DNA from: Chloroflexota bacterium
GTDB taxonomy: Bacteria; Vulcanimicrobiota; JAMCWD01
Direction of reading: 5' to 3'
Length of the DNA stretch: 64,000 nt
NCBI GenBank assembly: GCA_023475345.1
Contig: JAMCWD010000067.1
Span: 62,001 to 126,000, forward strand
Under the pieces are notes generated by a model. The model ran no database searches, was not told the DNA's origin, and saw nothing but the letters and a program-made list of their open reading frames with translations. Positions 27,103 to 37,213 of this stretch are shown here, piece after piece (the stretch's first letter is position 1; the number at the start of each line of letters is the position of its first letter). The position numbers and the translations under genes are program-made.

Positions 27103-28212
27103 TTATCCAAGCGCCTCTTCAATAGCGCCGGTTACTTCCAAAAGATCGGCATCGGTCAATTTGCTGTGGCACGGGAGGCACAACACCTGCCCTGCAACCA
27201 TCTCCGTTACGGGGAGGGAAACATCGCCCATGCCTCTTTCGATAAATACAGGCTGGGTATGAGCGGGCGGGAAATATATCCTTGTCTGGATCCCGCGCTC
27301 TTCCATGCGGCTCATCAGCTCGTCCCTGGAAATCCCGGCCTCGCTTTCTATGACTTTAACCGCGTAGATCATGTACGGGTGTATTCCGAAGCCCGATTCG
27401 ACGGGGGGCTTGATGCCGGGGATCGGTGATAATTTTTCTTCATAGAATTGGGCTATCTCTTTTTTTCTCCCCAGTATCGCGGGCAGTTTTTTCAACTGGG
27501 CGCGGCCTATGGCGGCCTGCATCTCGGTCATCCTGTAATTGAATCCGAGCCTCACATGCCTGTACAACGCAGACTGGCCGTGGTTCCGGAGCAGCTTCAA
27601 TTCGTCGGCAAGCGCACCGTCATTTGTTGTTACCATCCCGCCTTCGCCTGTGGTTATGTTTTTCGTAGGCGTAAAACTGAATATGGCTGCATCGCCGAGA
27701 GAGCCTGAGCTTTTGCCTTTGTAAGTTGCGCCGTGAGATTCGGCAGCATCCTCTATAACGTTGAGCCCATACTCGTCCGCCAGCTTCATGAAGGCGTCCA
27801 TATCGGCTGCCTGGCCGCCGTAGTGGACAGGGACTATGACCTTGGTACAGGAGGAAATCTTCTCCCCGGCGGATGCCGGGTCGAGGTTGAAAGTATCGGG
27901 ATCTATGTCGGCGAACACGGGAGCCGCGCCGCAATAAAGCACCGCTGTAGCGGTAGATATGAAAGTAAACGATGGGACTATGACTTCGATGCCAGGCCCT
28001 ACACCCATCGCGACATAAAGCGCATGGAGCGCGACAGTTCCGTTGAACATGGCCACCGCATGATTCACGCCTGCAAATTCGGCGAACTCTTTTTCGAAAG
28101 CTTCGACCTGGACCCCGCTGGTAAGCCACTTTGAATGGACTACTTCTTTTAAAAGCTCAAGCTCCTCGTCCCCTACCCTGTGCGAGCCTATACAGATTTT
28201 ATATTCATCCAT
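27103..28212 (-). CDS. DegT/DnrJ/EryC1/StrS sugar aminotransferase
   Basis: A 369-residue PLP enzyme of the nucleotide-sugar aminotransferase family. The PLP lysine is in FSFTPTKNITTGEGGM; other signatures are GVNHAVAMFNGTVALHAL, EVIVPSFTFISTATAV, VIEDAAESHGATYKGKSSG and RLGFNYRMTEMQAAIG. These enzymes aminate 3- or 4-keto sugars bound to nucleotide. It is last in the polysaccharide block and 78 bases downstream of a glycosyltransferase. The keto-sugar substrate may come from the CDP-hexose genes or another pathway outside the window. Confidence 0.92.
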   Translation of the reverse strand: MDEYKICIGSHRVGDEELELLKEVVHSKWLTSGVQVEAFEKEFAEFAGVNHAVAMFNGTVALHALYVAMGVGPGIEVIVPSFTFISTATAVLYCGAAPVFADIDPDTFNLDPASAGEKISSCTKVIVPVHYGGQAADMDAFMKLADEYGLNVIEDAAESHGATYKGKSSGSLGDAAIFSFTPTKNITTGEGGMVTTNDGALADELKLLRNHGQSALYRHVRLGFNYRMTEMQAAIGRAQLKKLPAILGRKKEIAQFYEEKLSPIPGIKPPVESGFGIHPYMIYAVKVIESEAGISRDELMSRMEERGIQTRIYFPPAHTQPVFIERGMGDVSLPVTEMVAGQVLCLPCHSKLTDADLLEVTGAIEEALG

Positions 28213-28290
28213 AAATTTCCCCTTCGTTCACATTCGTCAAAATCCCGGATTTAATGGGTCTGCTTTAACGGCGCGCATGACAGCAGCGCT

Positions 28291-29499
28291 TCAGCCGTTT
28301 TTCGCGGCACCGGGATTATGTTTGTCCGATTCGTTCTCGAATACTTCAAGGATATTTTTATAATTATCCTTGCTCCTTAAAAGCCTGGTAGTATCTTTCG
28401 GGTATTGACCGAACTCGTTTATTATCCTGTCTATCTCCCTGCCCTCTTTCAAAATACCCAGCTTCATAAGGTTAAACTTGATCCTCAATTTCAACGCATA
28501 CTTTTTTTCTTCAGGCCTTAAGAATTTTTCCAGGGATCTTACCTGGCTCTTGCTTGCCTTTTTGTCGATATAATAACGCTTGTAAAGATAAAATATCTGG
28601 AGGCGGCGGTATTTCTCGTAATTGACATCTATACCGCCGAGAAAGGTGCCGAAATTCTTTTTAACCGTTTCTACCGAGAACAGCCAGTTGGTATTATGCT
28701 GCTCCCCCGGGAGCACGACATCGGATAAATTTTGATAACCGGCCGGGACCGTATTTTTTAAAAAATCTATCCCCTGGTCTTCACGGCCGCTGAAATAATA
28801 GGCCCCGAATGATTTGGGCGAAATGCCCACCGTTACCATGGGATAAGGGACAACCAGTATTTTTTCCGCAGCCAGGAAGATCAAATTCGTGGTGTAGTAA
28901 TCGGGATAAGGGGACTGGTAAAAAGCTCCTTCGGACTTTATCTTATTTATCAAATTGCGGCTGACGAGAGAAAACTGCATATTCCAGCCGAACCCGACAA
29001 TGAAATCAAACGTTTTCCCGACAAGCTCCCTCGCCTTCTCTTTGCTCAACAGGTAAGGATTCTTCTCCCTGAAAACTGTATAATCCCACACCGATAAAAA
29101 GCCGTCGGGCGACTCCGGGATAACGCCGGGATACGCATACAAAAAAGCATTGGTATAAACCAGGTCAGGATTGGAATGCTCGGAAATAAGCTCGTTAAGA
29201 CTCTTGAAGTAATGCTGCATAAGGCAGTCGTCATCGCCCAGCATGATAACATAATCGCCGGAGCTTTTTTCGAGCGCGTTATTCCAATTGTCGGTTACGG
29301 GAACAAAGCTGTCGGTGGAAAAATATTTTACCCTCGGGTCATCCAATGACTCCGCAAATCCCCTGACATCTTCTTCGGAACAGTTATCGTAAATGATAAT
29401 CTCCCAGTTGTCGTAATCCTGGCGGACTACGGTTTCAACGGCATATTTCAACAGGTCGAGGCGGTTCCTTGTCGGCAATAAAACTGAAAACTTAACCAT
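28291..29499 (-). CDS. family 2 glycosyltransferase
   Basis: The GT-A fold is visible: KFSVLLPTRNRLDLLKYAVETV, then WEIIIYDNCS and the metal-binding GDDDCL near residue 93. The 402-residue protein has no membrane segment and should be a cytoplasmic enzyme adding a sugar to a lipid-linked glycan. The C-terminal 150 residues are Lys- and Arg-rich helices without a recognised motif. It overlaps the end of the upstream methyltransferase gene by 8 bases, so the two are coupled. Confidence 0.88.
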   Translation of the reverse strand: MVKFSVLLPTRNRLDLLKYAVETVVRQDYDNWEIIIYDNCSEEDVRGFAESLDDPRVKYFSTDSFVPVTDNWNNALEKSSGDYVIMLGDDDCLMQHYFKSLNELISEHSNPDLVYTNAFLYAYPGVIPESPDGFLSVWDYTVFREKNPYLLSKEKARELVGKTFDFIVGFGWNMQFSLVSRNLINKIKSEGAFYQSPYPDYYTTNLIFLAAEKILVVPYPMVTVGISPKSFGAYYFSGREDQGIDFLKNTVPAGYQNLSDVVLPGEQHNTNWLFSVETVKKNFGTFLGGIDVNYEKYRRLQIFYLYKRYYIDKKASKSQVRSLEKFLRPEEKKYALKLRIKFNLMKLGILKEGREIDRIINEFGQYPKDTTRLLRSKDNYKNILEVFENESDKHNPGAAKNG

Positions 29500-31264
29500 T
29501 TGGACCCTTCCTGAAGACGGCGGTATAAGCGGTACCTCCGTCTTCGTCTTTTTCGTGCCGGGAAAAAAGCTTTTCGAAAAACGGTCCGAATTTCATCCCG
29601 GTTTTCAATGAAAATTTTCTGCCCAATATATTTCCGAGAAAATTTCTGATGCTGTACTGCCATCCGAATGTGTTCCAGAAAAGGCCGCCGCTATCCGTCG
29701 TCGTGAGCAGTTCCATTTTCATATTCAAAGATTCCATCTGCTGCTCGAGGAGCTTCGAAGGGATCAAATATGCATGGCGCGGCGCATCCAGGTGTGTCCA
29801 GAATTTTTTAAACAATTTAAATTGTAGTGAATCCGGGTTGGGAGCGGCGATAACCAGAACGCCGCCTGGAGCCAGGTGATTAACCGCTTCCTTCAACGTT
29901 TCCATGAAATCCGGCAAATGTTCGATCACATGCCATAAGGCAATTACATCGTACAACGTCGTTGTATTTCGAAGCACTTCCGCCGCATCACTGCTCTTAT
30001 AAGTTTTTATCCCCAGGCTTTCGGAGATGAAGCGGCAGCAGCGCTCGTCCATCTCCACAGCTTCGGCTTCGAACCCTGCTTTTTTGGCGAAATAAAGGAA
30101 ACCTCCCGTGGCGGGGCCGATCTCCAGTAACCGCCCACCGTCTGCAAATTTCTTGACGATGTCTATCTTATATTTCTCATGTACCTGTGCGCCCGCAGCA
30201 AGCACTTCCACTGAAGATGGGATCTGATAATAATTGTCAGGATAGAAAATGCAAAGATTATCAGGTATGGGCGACATGAAAACCAGGCTACAACAGGTAC
30301 AGCGATAATAAAAGAAAGTCCGGCTGGTTACCTTGCTGTTAAAATCCGATGACTTGAAGAGAAACGCCGATTCCGAACCGCATAACGGACAGGGCATATT
30401 GTCCTCGGCGTAGGAATATTCCGGCCATTCCGTGGGATTGAGCCATGCATGTTTATATAAAAACTGTTTCCTGTCGGCATCGCTGGATTTATAATCATCG
30501 GTCTGGTTATCGGACACCAGCAGGTTTTCCATGCTGTTGTGCCAGAAGGTATTGCTTTTATGCCACTCCTCCTTCTTATAAGCCTGCCCGTCTTTTCCCA
30601 CTACCAGCGTATCCTGGCCCATTTTTATCACCTGGCTCGTGATGCTGTCCCTGCCGCTTTCCATTCTGTAAACGTCGATCTTTTCTTTTATATCCATACA
30701 ATGTATTTTATCGAGCACTTCACGCCGGGACATAAAGGCGTTCGTTCTTATGTGATAATTCGGGAAAGGATCGAAATATAAATTATATAATTCTACAGTC
30801 CGGTCGCCGTCCGACTGGCCTTTAGATTTTTTTCGATTTTTTTTGACAGGCTCGTGCATCTCGGGCAATGCCGAATACATGCTCTGGTAAGATCCCGTTG
30901 TACCGACAAGACCAACGCCCTCCTTCGAAATATGAGAATACAACTTTTTAAGCCACTCTTTATCCAGCAGGACGCTGTACGAATTCAGGAAGCAAAAATA
31001 CTTATGCTCAAGCTGTTTATAGGCCTTTAAATATGCTCCTATATCAAAACCGGAATCGTCGATATGAATCTCGCGGTATGTATATGCCTTCAGGCTCTCC
31101 TTACAACCTTTCAATTCATCGCTGTCCGGCGGGAAGCCCTTGAAGAGGATGACCAGGTCGTGATCGATCCCGCCCGGATTTTCGGAATACGAATCCAGGA
31201 ATCTTTTCAAAGGCTCCGTGCCGTTGCCGAACCTGACAAGGTGAATAACCGCGATTTCAGACAA
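29492..31264 (-). CDS. bifunctional: glycosyltransferase-like N-terminus fused to a class I methyltransferase
   Basis: Residues 1-250 resemble the rhamnan-synthesis/GT-like proteins that begin with a hydrophobic strand and contain SGFDIGAYLKAYKQLEHKYF (an Asp-Ile-Gly-Ala-Tyr motif) and YFCFLNSYSVLLDKEWL. From about residue 295 a CPLC...YYRCTCCSLVF zinc-ribbon precedes a SAM methyltransferase (LLEIGPATGGFLYFAKKAGF, LWHVIEHLPDFMETL). It likely adds and methylates, or caps, a glycan. Start is a TTG eight bases after AGGAGG. It is followed by a glycosyltransferase with overlap. Confidence 0.8.
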   Translation of the reverse strand: MSEIAVIHLVRFGNGTEPLKRFLDSYSENPGGIDHDLVILFKGFPPDSDELKGCKESLKAYTYREIHIDDSGFDIGAYLKAYKQLEHKYFCFLNSYSVLLDKEWLKKLYSHISKEGVGLVGTTGSYQSMYSALPEMHEPVKKNRKKSKGQSDGDRTVELYNLYFDPFPNYHIRTNAFMSRREVLDKIHCMDIKEKIDVYRMESGRDSITSQVIKMGQDTLVVGKDGQAYKKEEWHKSNTFWHNSMENLLVSDNQTDDYKSSDADRKQFLYKHAWLNPTEWPEYSYAEDNMPCPLCGSESAFLFKSSDFNSKVTSRTFFYYRCTCCSLVFMSPIPDNLCIFYPDNYYQIPSSVEVLAAGAQVHEKYKIDIVKKFADGGRLLEIGPATGGFLYFAKKAGFEAEAVEMDERCCRFISESLGIKTYKSSDAAEVLRNTTTLYDVIALWHVIEHLPDFMETLKEAVNHLAPGGVLVIAAPNPDSLQFKLFKKFWTHLDAPRHAYLIPSKLLEQQMESLNMKMELLTTTDSGGLFWNTFGWQYSIRNFLGNILGRKFSLKTGMKFGPFFEKLFSRHEKDEDGGTAYTAVFRKGPNG

Positions 31265-31383
31265 TAACAGATCCTCCTGAGTTGAAAACCCGTTTTGACA
31301 AAAACGGCGTGAAATCCTGCTGCGCCGTTTCCTGTATGTCCAACCGGGCCTGTATCCGGCGGCTTAAACCGCATCCGCTAAAG

Positions 31384-32301
31384 CTATGAATAAGCCCCTG
31401 ACATTTCGTTCTTCCACCATCTGACAGTCTCTTCCAGTCCCGTATCGAGACCATATTCTGGAGACCAGCCGACTTCGTTTCTAAGGCGTGTGTTATCGCC
31501 GATTAAAAAATCCGGCTCACCTGAGCCCGGCGGTATGGCGCCGAGATTAATCAATTCCGGCCTGCCTGTTTTATCGCCTATTTTTAAAAGCACATCTTTC
31601 AATGCCACAGGTTCGCCTGACGATATATTCACCGCCCCGCGCACATCGCTTTCAAGCAGGCTGACAAAGGCCCCTGCGACATCCTTAACGAAAAGAAAAT
31701 CCCTCTGCTGCCCGCCATGAGTACAACAGGCAGCCTCCCCTTTCAATAACGAGCGGATTACAAATGCAATAAGCCTTGACGGGTATTCGTAAGGCCCGTA
31801 TAAAAAAAATACCCTGCCCCATGCGGTGGAGAGCCCGGTCTCTTTAGAATAAGCATCGACCATTATCTGGAGCGCATGTTTGCATGTGCCGTAAACCGTT
31901 ACGGGGTTCCTCGGCGTTTCATATTCGCGGCATGTCCCGAAATTCCAGTCATACTCGGCGCATGTCCCTGAAAATACGGCTCGCCTGCCGCCCGATTCAT
32001 GGAACCTTCGCAATATCTCGATGCTTGACTGGACCCACCTGAAGTTCTCAAGCGATGTCCAGTACTTGCCGGGGACCGCATACCATGCAAAGTGGAGCAG
32101 GTACTCCGGCTTCACATCTTTGAAAAATTTCTCGACTTCATCCGGCTTATGGAGATCGACGGAGTGCCAGAACAGATTCTGCTTTTTCATCACAGGCGGC
32201 TGTATATCGACGGCATGGACGATAAATCCCCGGTCCAGTAACAGGCCGAGGCTCTGCCTCCCGATGAACCCGCCCGCCCCGGTAACTACAACTTTTTTCA
32301 T
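31384..32301 (-). CDS. NAD-dependent sugar epimerase/reductase (extended SDR)
   Basis: Residues 4-12 form the dinucleotide loop (VTGAGGFIG), the catalytic Tyr-Lys pair is in VTVYGTCKHAL, and the Ser/Thr is in FSGTCAEYD. The protein has 305 residues. Its start overlaps the epimerase gene stop as ATGA. In the context of CDP-hexose genes it probably reduces the 4-keto group as the last step. Which nucleotide sugar it uses cannot be read from sequence. Confidence 0.88.
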   Translation of the reverse strand: MKKVVVTGAGGFIGRQSLGLLLDRGFIVHAVDIQPPVMKKQNLFWHSVDLHKPDEVEKFFKDVKPEYLLHFAWYAVPGKYWTSLENFRWVQSSIEILRRFHESGGRRAVFSGTCAEYDWNFGTCREYETPRNPVTVYGTCKHALQIMVDAYSKETGLSTAWGRVFFLYGPYEYPSRLIAFVIRSLLKGEAACCTHGGQQRDFLFVKDVAGAFVSLLESDVRGAVNISSGEPVALKDVLLKIGDKTGRPELINLGAIPPGSGEPDFLIGDNTRLRNEVGWSPEYGLDTGLEETVRWWKNEMSGAYS

Positions 32302-32831
32302 ACGGAAAACTCCGGGAAGCTTTTATCCTTATCGGAGACAATCAATGATCCGGTTTCAGGCCATTCGATATTAAAAGCCGGGTCGTCCCACCTTATGCCG
32401 CGGGAACTTTCAGGGTGATAAAAATCGGACATCAGGTAAAACAATACCGTATCGTCTTCCAGTGTCTTAAAACCATGAGCGAAGCCTTCGGGGACATAAA
32501 GCATTCTGAAATTATCGGCGGCCAGAGTTACCGCCGTCCACTTACAATAAGCAGGAGAGCCAGAGCGCAAATCTATGATCACATCATACACAGATCCTTT
32601 AATGCACCTGACCAACTTTGCTTCTTCATGCGGGGCCGCCTGGTAATGCATGCCGCGCAGAGTGCCTTTCTTTTTGCTATATGAGGTGTTACACTGGGCG
32701 ACTTCGGGGTTTAACCCGTGTTTTATGAATTCTTCCCGGCAAAAGCTCCTTGCAAGAAACCCGCGCTCGTCTCCTATCGGCTCCGGTTCTACGATATAGG
32801 CGTCCTTCAAAGCGGTCTCTATGAATTTCAT
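32298..32831 (-). CDS. RmlC-type 4-keto-sugar 3,5- or 5-epimerase
   Basis: The 177-residue cupin has the RmlC landmarks: DERGFLARSFCREEF, QCNTSYSKKKGTLRGMHYQ with the catalytic His, IKGSVYDVIIDLR and VPEGFAHGFKTLEDDTVLFY. It epimerises keto-deoxyhexoses. Because its neighbours work on CDP-glucose, the substrate is likely CDP-linked (inference). One base separates it from the C-methyltransferase stop-side, so it is in the same transcript. Confidence 0.9.
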   Translation of the reverse strand: MKFIETALKDAYIVEPEPIGDERGFLARSFCREEFIKHGLNPEVAQCNTSYSKKKGTLRGMHYQAAPHEEAKLVRCIKGSVYDVIIDLRSGSPAYCKWTAVTLAADNFRMLYVPEGFAHGFKTLEDDTVLFYLMSDFYHPESSRGIRWDDPAFNIEWPETGSLIVSDKDKSFPEFSV

Positions 32832-32832
32832 C

Positions 32833-34065
32833 TTATATCACCGATACGTCCGGGATGGGGATTATGAATTTGCCGCCCCACTCCCTCACATGTGACATCT
32901 GTTCTATGATCTCGTCTTTGATATTCCAGGGCAGGACAAATATGAAATCAGGTTTTGTCTCACGAATTTTTTCCGGGGCTTCGATGGGGATATGTGTGCC
33001 AGGCAGGAAAAGCCCCTGTTTATGCGGGCTTCTGTCAACGGTGTATTCGATAAAATCAGTCCTGATGCCGCAGTAATTCAAAAGGGTGTTGCCCTTGGCG
33101 GGAGCGCCGTAACCGGCGATTCTTTTGCCGCTCCTTTTTATCCCTATCAATGTTTCCAGGATCTTGCGCTTGGTTTCCTTCACGTTTTCGCTGAAGTCGT
33201 AGTAGCAGCCCCGGCTTCTTATCCCTGCACTTTCTTCTTTGGAGATCATCTTCGAAACCCTGTCCGTTTCATGCCTGGATTTGTCCTCGATATGCTTTGC
33301 ATAAATCCTCAGCGAGCCGCCGTGTGTCGGCAGTTCCTCGACATCGAAAAGCGTAAGATCGTGAAAATTGAAAATGTTCTTTGCGGCAAGAAATGATATG
33401 TATGAGAAATGCTCGTGATAAACTGTGTCGAACTGGTTCCCTTCCATCAGCTTGAGCAGGTGGGGGAATTCCATCGTGATGACGCCTTCGGGCTTGAGAA
33501 CAATTTTCATCCCGCGGACGAAATCGTTTATGTCCGGGACATGCGCCAGAACGTTGTTGCCGATGATGAGGTCGGCAGACCTGCCTTCCGATACAAGTTT
33601 TCTCCCGAGCCTTTCGCCGAAAAAATCAACGACCGTCGGGACGCCTTTTTCCTCCGCGGCCTTCGCGACATTGGCGGCAGGCTCAACGCCGAGTATGGGG
33701 ATATTTTTATCCTTGAAATACTGGAGAAGATAGCCGTCGTTGCTTGCGATTTCCATGACAAGAGAGTTTTCATCCAGGCCGAGCCGTCCGGCGATCATTC
33801 CGGCATAAGCTCTCGAATGCTCAAGCCATGTGTCGGAGTAAGACGAGAAATAAGCATAATCGATGAAAATAGTCTCCGGCCTTTCGAACTGCTCCACCTG
33901 GACGAGCAGACATTCCGGGCAGAAATAAACCGCCAGCGGGTAAAAAGGCTCTTTCTTATGCAGATCCTCCGGCCTTACGTAAGAATTCGAAAACGGGCTC
34001 ATCCCGAGGTCAAGAAAACAATCTCCAAGTACAGAATTACAAAAGCGACAATTCAATTTGCTCAT
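32833..34065 (-). CDS. sugar C-methyltransferase (TylC3-like)
   Basis: The 410-residue enzyme has an N-terminal zinc module (CRFCNSV...YFCPEC), a SAM-binding domain (VMEIASNDGYLLQYFK, IIGNNVLAHVPDINDFV), the catalytic-type YHEHFSYISFLA and a C-terminal domain (IAGYGAPAKGNTLLNYCG). Members of this family methylate C-3 of 4-keto-deoxy nucleotide sugars. Beside CDP-glucose dehydratase it implies a branched CDP-6-deoxysugar. It overlaps the dehydratase gene by 4 bases. Confidence 0.92.
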   Translation of the reverse strand: MSKLNCRFCNSVLGDCFLDLGMSPFSNSYVRPEDLHKKEPFYPLAVYFCPECLLVQVEQFERPETIFIDYAYFSSYSDTWLEHSRAYAGMIAGRLGLDENSLVMEIASNDGYLLQYFKDKNIPILGVEPAANVAKAAEEKGVPTVVDFFGERLGRKLVSEGRSADLIIGNNVLAHVPDINDFVRGMKIVLKPEGVITMEFPHLLKLMEGNQFDTVYHEHFSYISFLAAKNIFNFHDLTLFDVEELPTHGGSLRIYAKHIEDKSRHETDRVSKMISKEESAGIRSRGCYYDFSENVKETKRKILETLIGIKRSGKRIAGYGAPAKGNTLLNYCGIRTDFIEYTVDRSPHKQGLFLPGTHIPIEAPEKIRETKPDFIFVLPWNIKDEIIEQMSHVREWGGKFIIPIPDVSVI

Positions 34066-35150
34066 TTATCCTTCCCGCCCATATTTTGAAATTCTTCGAT
34101 CTGCTTCTGGGTCAACCGCCGCATATCGCCGCCCTTTGCATATTGAGAATACCAGTCAACGACACATTTCATGGAATCTTTCAATTTTAATTTCGGCTTC
34201 CATCCCAGTTTATACTTTGCTTTCGAGGAATCCAGCTTCAGAAGGCCCGCCTCATGCGGGTTGGAATTTTTATCCAGAACCCATTCGGCCCCTTCACCCC
34301 ACAGATCCACTATCATTTGAGTAACCTCGGCAACCGGGACGATATCATCGTCGGACGGCCCGAAATTCCACGGTCCCGAATACAACGGCCCGTCATTCCA
34401 CAGCCTGCTTGCAAGCGTCAGATAGCCGTTCAAAGCCTCCAGCACGAATTGCCAGGGCCTCACGGCTTTCGGGTTTCTTATAACTACAGGCTTTCCTGCG
34501 ATGATCGCCCTGATGATATCGGGCACCAGCCTGTCCGTGGCCCAGTCACCGCCCCCGATAACGTTCCCCGCCCTTGCAGAAGCAAGCGCGACACCATGCT
34601 CGTCATAATTCGAAGGATTGAAAAACGAATCTCTGTAAGCGGATGTAACAAGCTCCGAGCAGCCCTTGCTGCTGCTATACGGGTCGAAACCGCCCATCGG
34701 GTCACACTCCCTGTAGCCCCACACCCACTCCCTGTTCTCATAGCACTTGTCGCTTGTAACGTTGACGACGACACGAACACTGTCTGCGGAACGGACGGAT
34801 TCAAGGATGTTTATAGTACCCATAACGTTGGTTTCATAAGTCCCCACAGGGTCGGCATAAGACCTCCTGACAAGGGATTGTGCGGCAAGATGAAAAACGA
34901 TGTCCGGCTTGTGCTTATTGATTTCCTTTTTTAAATTGTCCAGATCCCTTATATCGCCGTAAACGGAGGTCATCCCTTTACCGACAACAGCCATATCGAA
35001 AAGTGACGGTTCTGTATCGGGCGCCAATGCGTACCCGATAACTTCGGCTCCCAGGCTTTCTAACCAGAGGGAAAGCCACCCGCCTTTAAACCCGGTATGG
35101 CCTGTTACTAATACCTTTTTATCTTTCCAGAATTCCATCTTCATTCCCAT
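34062..35150 (-). CDS. rfbG: CDP-glucose 4,6-dehydratase
   Basis: RfbG removes water from CDP-glucose to give CDP-4-keto-6-deoxyglucose. The 362-residue protein has [43 protein letters not shown] and the catalytic [26 protein letters not shown] and GPWNFGP are typical of this subgroup. It overlaps rfbF by 10 bases and the C-methyltransferase by 4. Confidence 0.95.
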   Translation of the reverse strand: MGMKMEFWKDKKVLVTGHTGFKGGWLSLWLESLGAEVIGYALAPDTEPSLFDMAVVGKGMTSVYGDIRDLDNLKKEINKHKPDIVFHLAAQSLVRRSYADPVGTYETNVMGTINILESVRSADSVRVVVNVTSDKCYENREWVWGYRECDPMGGFDPYSSSKGCSELVTSAYRDSFFNPSNYDEHGVALASARAGNVIGGGDWATDRLVPDIIRAIIAGKPVVIRNPKAVRPWQFVLEALNGYLTLASRLWNDGPLYSGPWNFGPSDDDIVPVAEVTQMIVDLWGEGAEWVLDKNSNPHEAGLLKLDSSKAKYKLGWKPKLKLKDSMKCVVDWYSQYAKGGDMRRLTQKQIEEFQNMGGKDK

Positions 35151-35911
35151 ACTTTCCAGGGCGCTTTGCCCTTATCCCAGAGTTCTTCAATTCTCATTTT
35201 GTCTCTCAGCGTATCCATGGGCATCCAGAAGCCCCTGTGCTTGTAGGCGGACAGTTGGCCCTTCCCGGCAAGTTTTTCCATAGGCTCCCTTTCCCAGACA
35301 GTCCCCATACCCTTCAAAAGATCGAAAACTTCCGGCTCAAGGACGAAAAAGCCCCCGTTAATCCACGAGCCGTCGCCCATCGGCTTTTCCAGGAACCCGG
35401 TAACGCCGTTTCCATCAACGCTCAGCGATCCGAAACGCCCCGGCGGCTGGACCGCCGTAACCGTGGCATGTCTGCCCTGCGTTTTATGAAACTCGATAAG
35501 ATCTTTTATATTGACATCGCTCACACCGTCGCCGTAAGTGAAGCAAAACGTCTCACCGCCTATATAATCCTTGACCTGAAGGAGCCTGCCGCCTGTCATC
35601 GTCTTGTCCCCAGTATCGACCACAGTAACTTTCCACGGTTCACAATAGCTGTTGTGCACATGGAGACTGTTCTGCCGGAGATCAAAAGTTATGTCTGAAA
35701 GGTGGAGGAAATAATTCGCGAAGTATTCCTTGATCATGTAGCCCTTATAACCGGCGCATATAATAAAATCATTAATGCCGTAATGGGAATAAATCTTCAT
35801 GATATGCCACAGTATCGGCTTGCCGCCTATCTCAATCATAGGCTTGGGCTTCAACTGGGTTTCTTCACTTAATCTTGATCCCAACCCGCCTGCAAGCAAC
35901 ACGCATTTCAT
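35141..35911 (-). CDS. rfbF: glucose-1-phosphate cytidylyltransferase
   Basis: RfbF makes CDP-glucose from CTP and glucose-1-phosphate. [19 protein letters not shown] and [20 protein letters not shown] are the nucleotide-binding signatures; [12 protein letters not shown] and [11 protein letters not shown] are specific for this enzyme. I start at the ATG at 35911, seven bases after GGAG, giving 256 residues; a longer frame lacks a ribosome site. It opens the CDP-sugar transcript. Confidence 0.95.
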   Translation of the reverse strand: MKCVLLAGGLGSRLSEETQLKPKPMIEIGGKPILWHIMKIYSHYGINDFIICAGYKGYMIKEYFANYFLHLSDITFDLRQNSLHVHNSYCEPWKVTVVDTGDKTMTGGRLLQVKDYIGGETFCFTYGDGVSDVNIKDLIEFHKTQGRHATVTAVQPPGRFGSLSVDGNGVTGFLEKPMGDGSWINGGFFVLEPEVFDLLKGMGTVWEREPMEKLAGKGQLSAYKHRGFWMPMDTLRDKMRIEELWDKGKAPWKVWE

Positions 35912-36045
35912 AGCTAATCTCCATAATGTCAATTTGAAATTTTTAATTCTTCAGAATATCAAAAAAGCCTTCCGTTCAAAGTTACTATATGATGCGCCGC
36001 CCAAAAAATCATAAACGGGAAACTCCGTCTTTTCGCATCGTATTT

Positions 36046-37020
36046 TTAAAATATCGCAAGCGGAAGAAACGGGAGCAATGCAAAAAGCCTGTGGTATTCG
36101 CTTTTTTTGACGGAATCTTTGACGAATAAAACTCCGTCGGCAAAGTTTTTGAGATGGCCTTTCCACTTATCATGCCTGTAACATTCAACGACAAGATCCC
36201 GATAAATTTTGCCGGAAATCTCGGGACGATAAATTGATACGGCCTCCAGGATATCATATAGAAAAAGGAGATACGGGTATTTTTTTTCATTTTCGCTCAG
36301 GTTGAATTGGACGAGAAAATCATCGAACTTTTTTGCACTTAAAATCCTGTAGCGGAAAAGCTTTTCGGGGACTTTTGCAAAAGGCCCCTGCATACAAAGC
36401 TCCATCAGCAAAACCACGTCGCTTCCGAACGCGGACCTCATGCCCCTGGTTTTTCTGAGGACTTCGGAGCGGACGAGGCCGTAAGTGGAATACCAGCCGT
36501 TTCTTCCAAAAAGTCTTTTAAGCCTCTCGCGGACATCCGGCATCGACAGGTCGGGATTGTCCAGCAAATGATAATACTTTACGCAGTCATGGCCGGGAGA
36601 TGAAAACGGTTTGCCGTCTTCGTCTATGAATTCTATCGCCGAATAGCTCATGACGGCCGAGGGGCTGTTTTCCATGGCTTCGACACACCTGCTTATAAAT
36701 GAAGGTTCCCATTCGTCGTCGTATGCCGCCCACATGAAATATTCACTGCCGCTCAATTCGAAAGTTTTACCGAAATTCTTAAACGGGCCGAGGTTCGTTT
36801 CATTCAAATGATACTTTACCATCGGGTCTCGCCCGGCGTATTCGCGGCAAATTTCGGCGGTTTTATCCGTAGATGCATTGTCGCAAATTATTATCTCGAA
36901 ATTCCCGTAATCCTGCGCCAGCAGCGAATCAAGCGCATTCCTGATAAATTTTTCGCCGTTATATACGGGCATGCCGACCGAAACACCCGGCAGACCGGAA
37001 TTCAATTTCACAATATCCAT
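36046..37020 (-). CDS. family 2 glycosyltransferase
   Basis: A 324-residue GT-A enzyme: GVSVGMPVYNGEKFIRNALDSL, FEIIICDNASTDKTAEICREY and the metal motif AAYDDEW near residue 117. It ends in a short hydrophobic LLPFLPLAIF. Its acceptor is unknown. It is separated by 113 bases from rfbF and is the first gene of the leftward polysaccharide block. Its upstream region is shared with the divergent Rrf2 regulator. Confidence 0.87.
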   Translation of the reverse strand: MDIVKLNSGLPGVSVGMPVYNGEKFIRNALDSLLAQDYGNFEIIICDNASTDKTAEICREYAGRDPMVKYHLNETNLGPFKNFGKTFELSGSEYFMWAAYDDEWEPSFISRCVEAMENSPSAVMSYSAIEFIDEDGKPFSSPGHDCVKYYHLLDNPDLSMPDVRERLKRLFGRNGWYSTYGLVRSEVLRKTRGMRSAFGSDVVLLMELCMQGPFAKVPEKLFRYRILSAKKFDDFLVQFNLSENEKKYPYLLFLYDILEAVSIYRPEISGKIYRDLVVECYRHDKWKGHLKNFADGVLFVKDSVKKSEYHRLFALLPFLPLAIF

Positions 37021-37090
37021 TTCTCAGCCGTTTGCTTATCCTAATTATTTTTCGCCTGATAATTCATCAGGACGGTTGTAAGTCCTCTTA

Positions 37091-37122
37091 TAATATTGCT
37101 TATAATTAATATTGCTTATAAT
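37091..37122. promoter_or_regulatory. perfect 16-base tandem repeat between divergent genes
   Basis: TAATATTGCTTATAAT occurs twice head to tail with no mismatch, and the preceding bases CTTATAA (37087-37093) look like the end of a third unit. Each unit contains a TATAAT hexamer. Just upstream, CCTGAT and ATCAGG (37055-37071) form a small hairpin. The block sits between the glycosyltransferase gene and the Rrf2 regulator and may be operator or promoter DNA for either. Confidence 0.5.
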
Positions 37123-37213
37123 TTCAGATTGGGAAGCCGCGCAAGCTGCATTCTTCATATTGAAGCAAATTCCAATTTGTAAAAAACTTCAATTCGAGGA
37201 GGAAACCGGAGTC

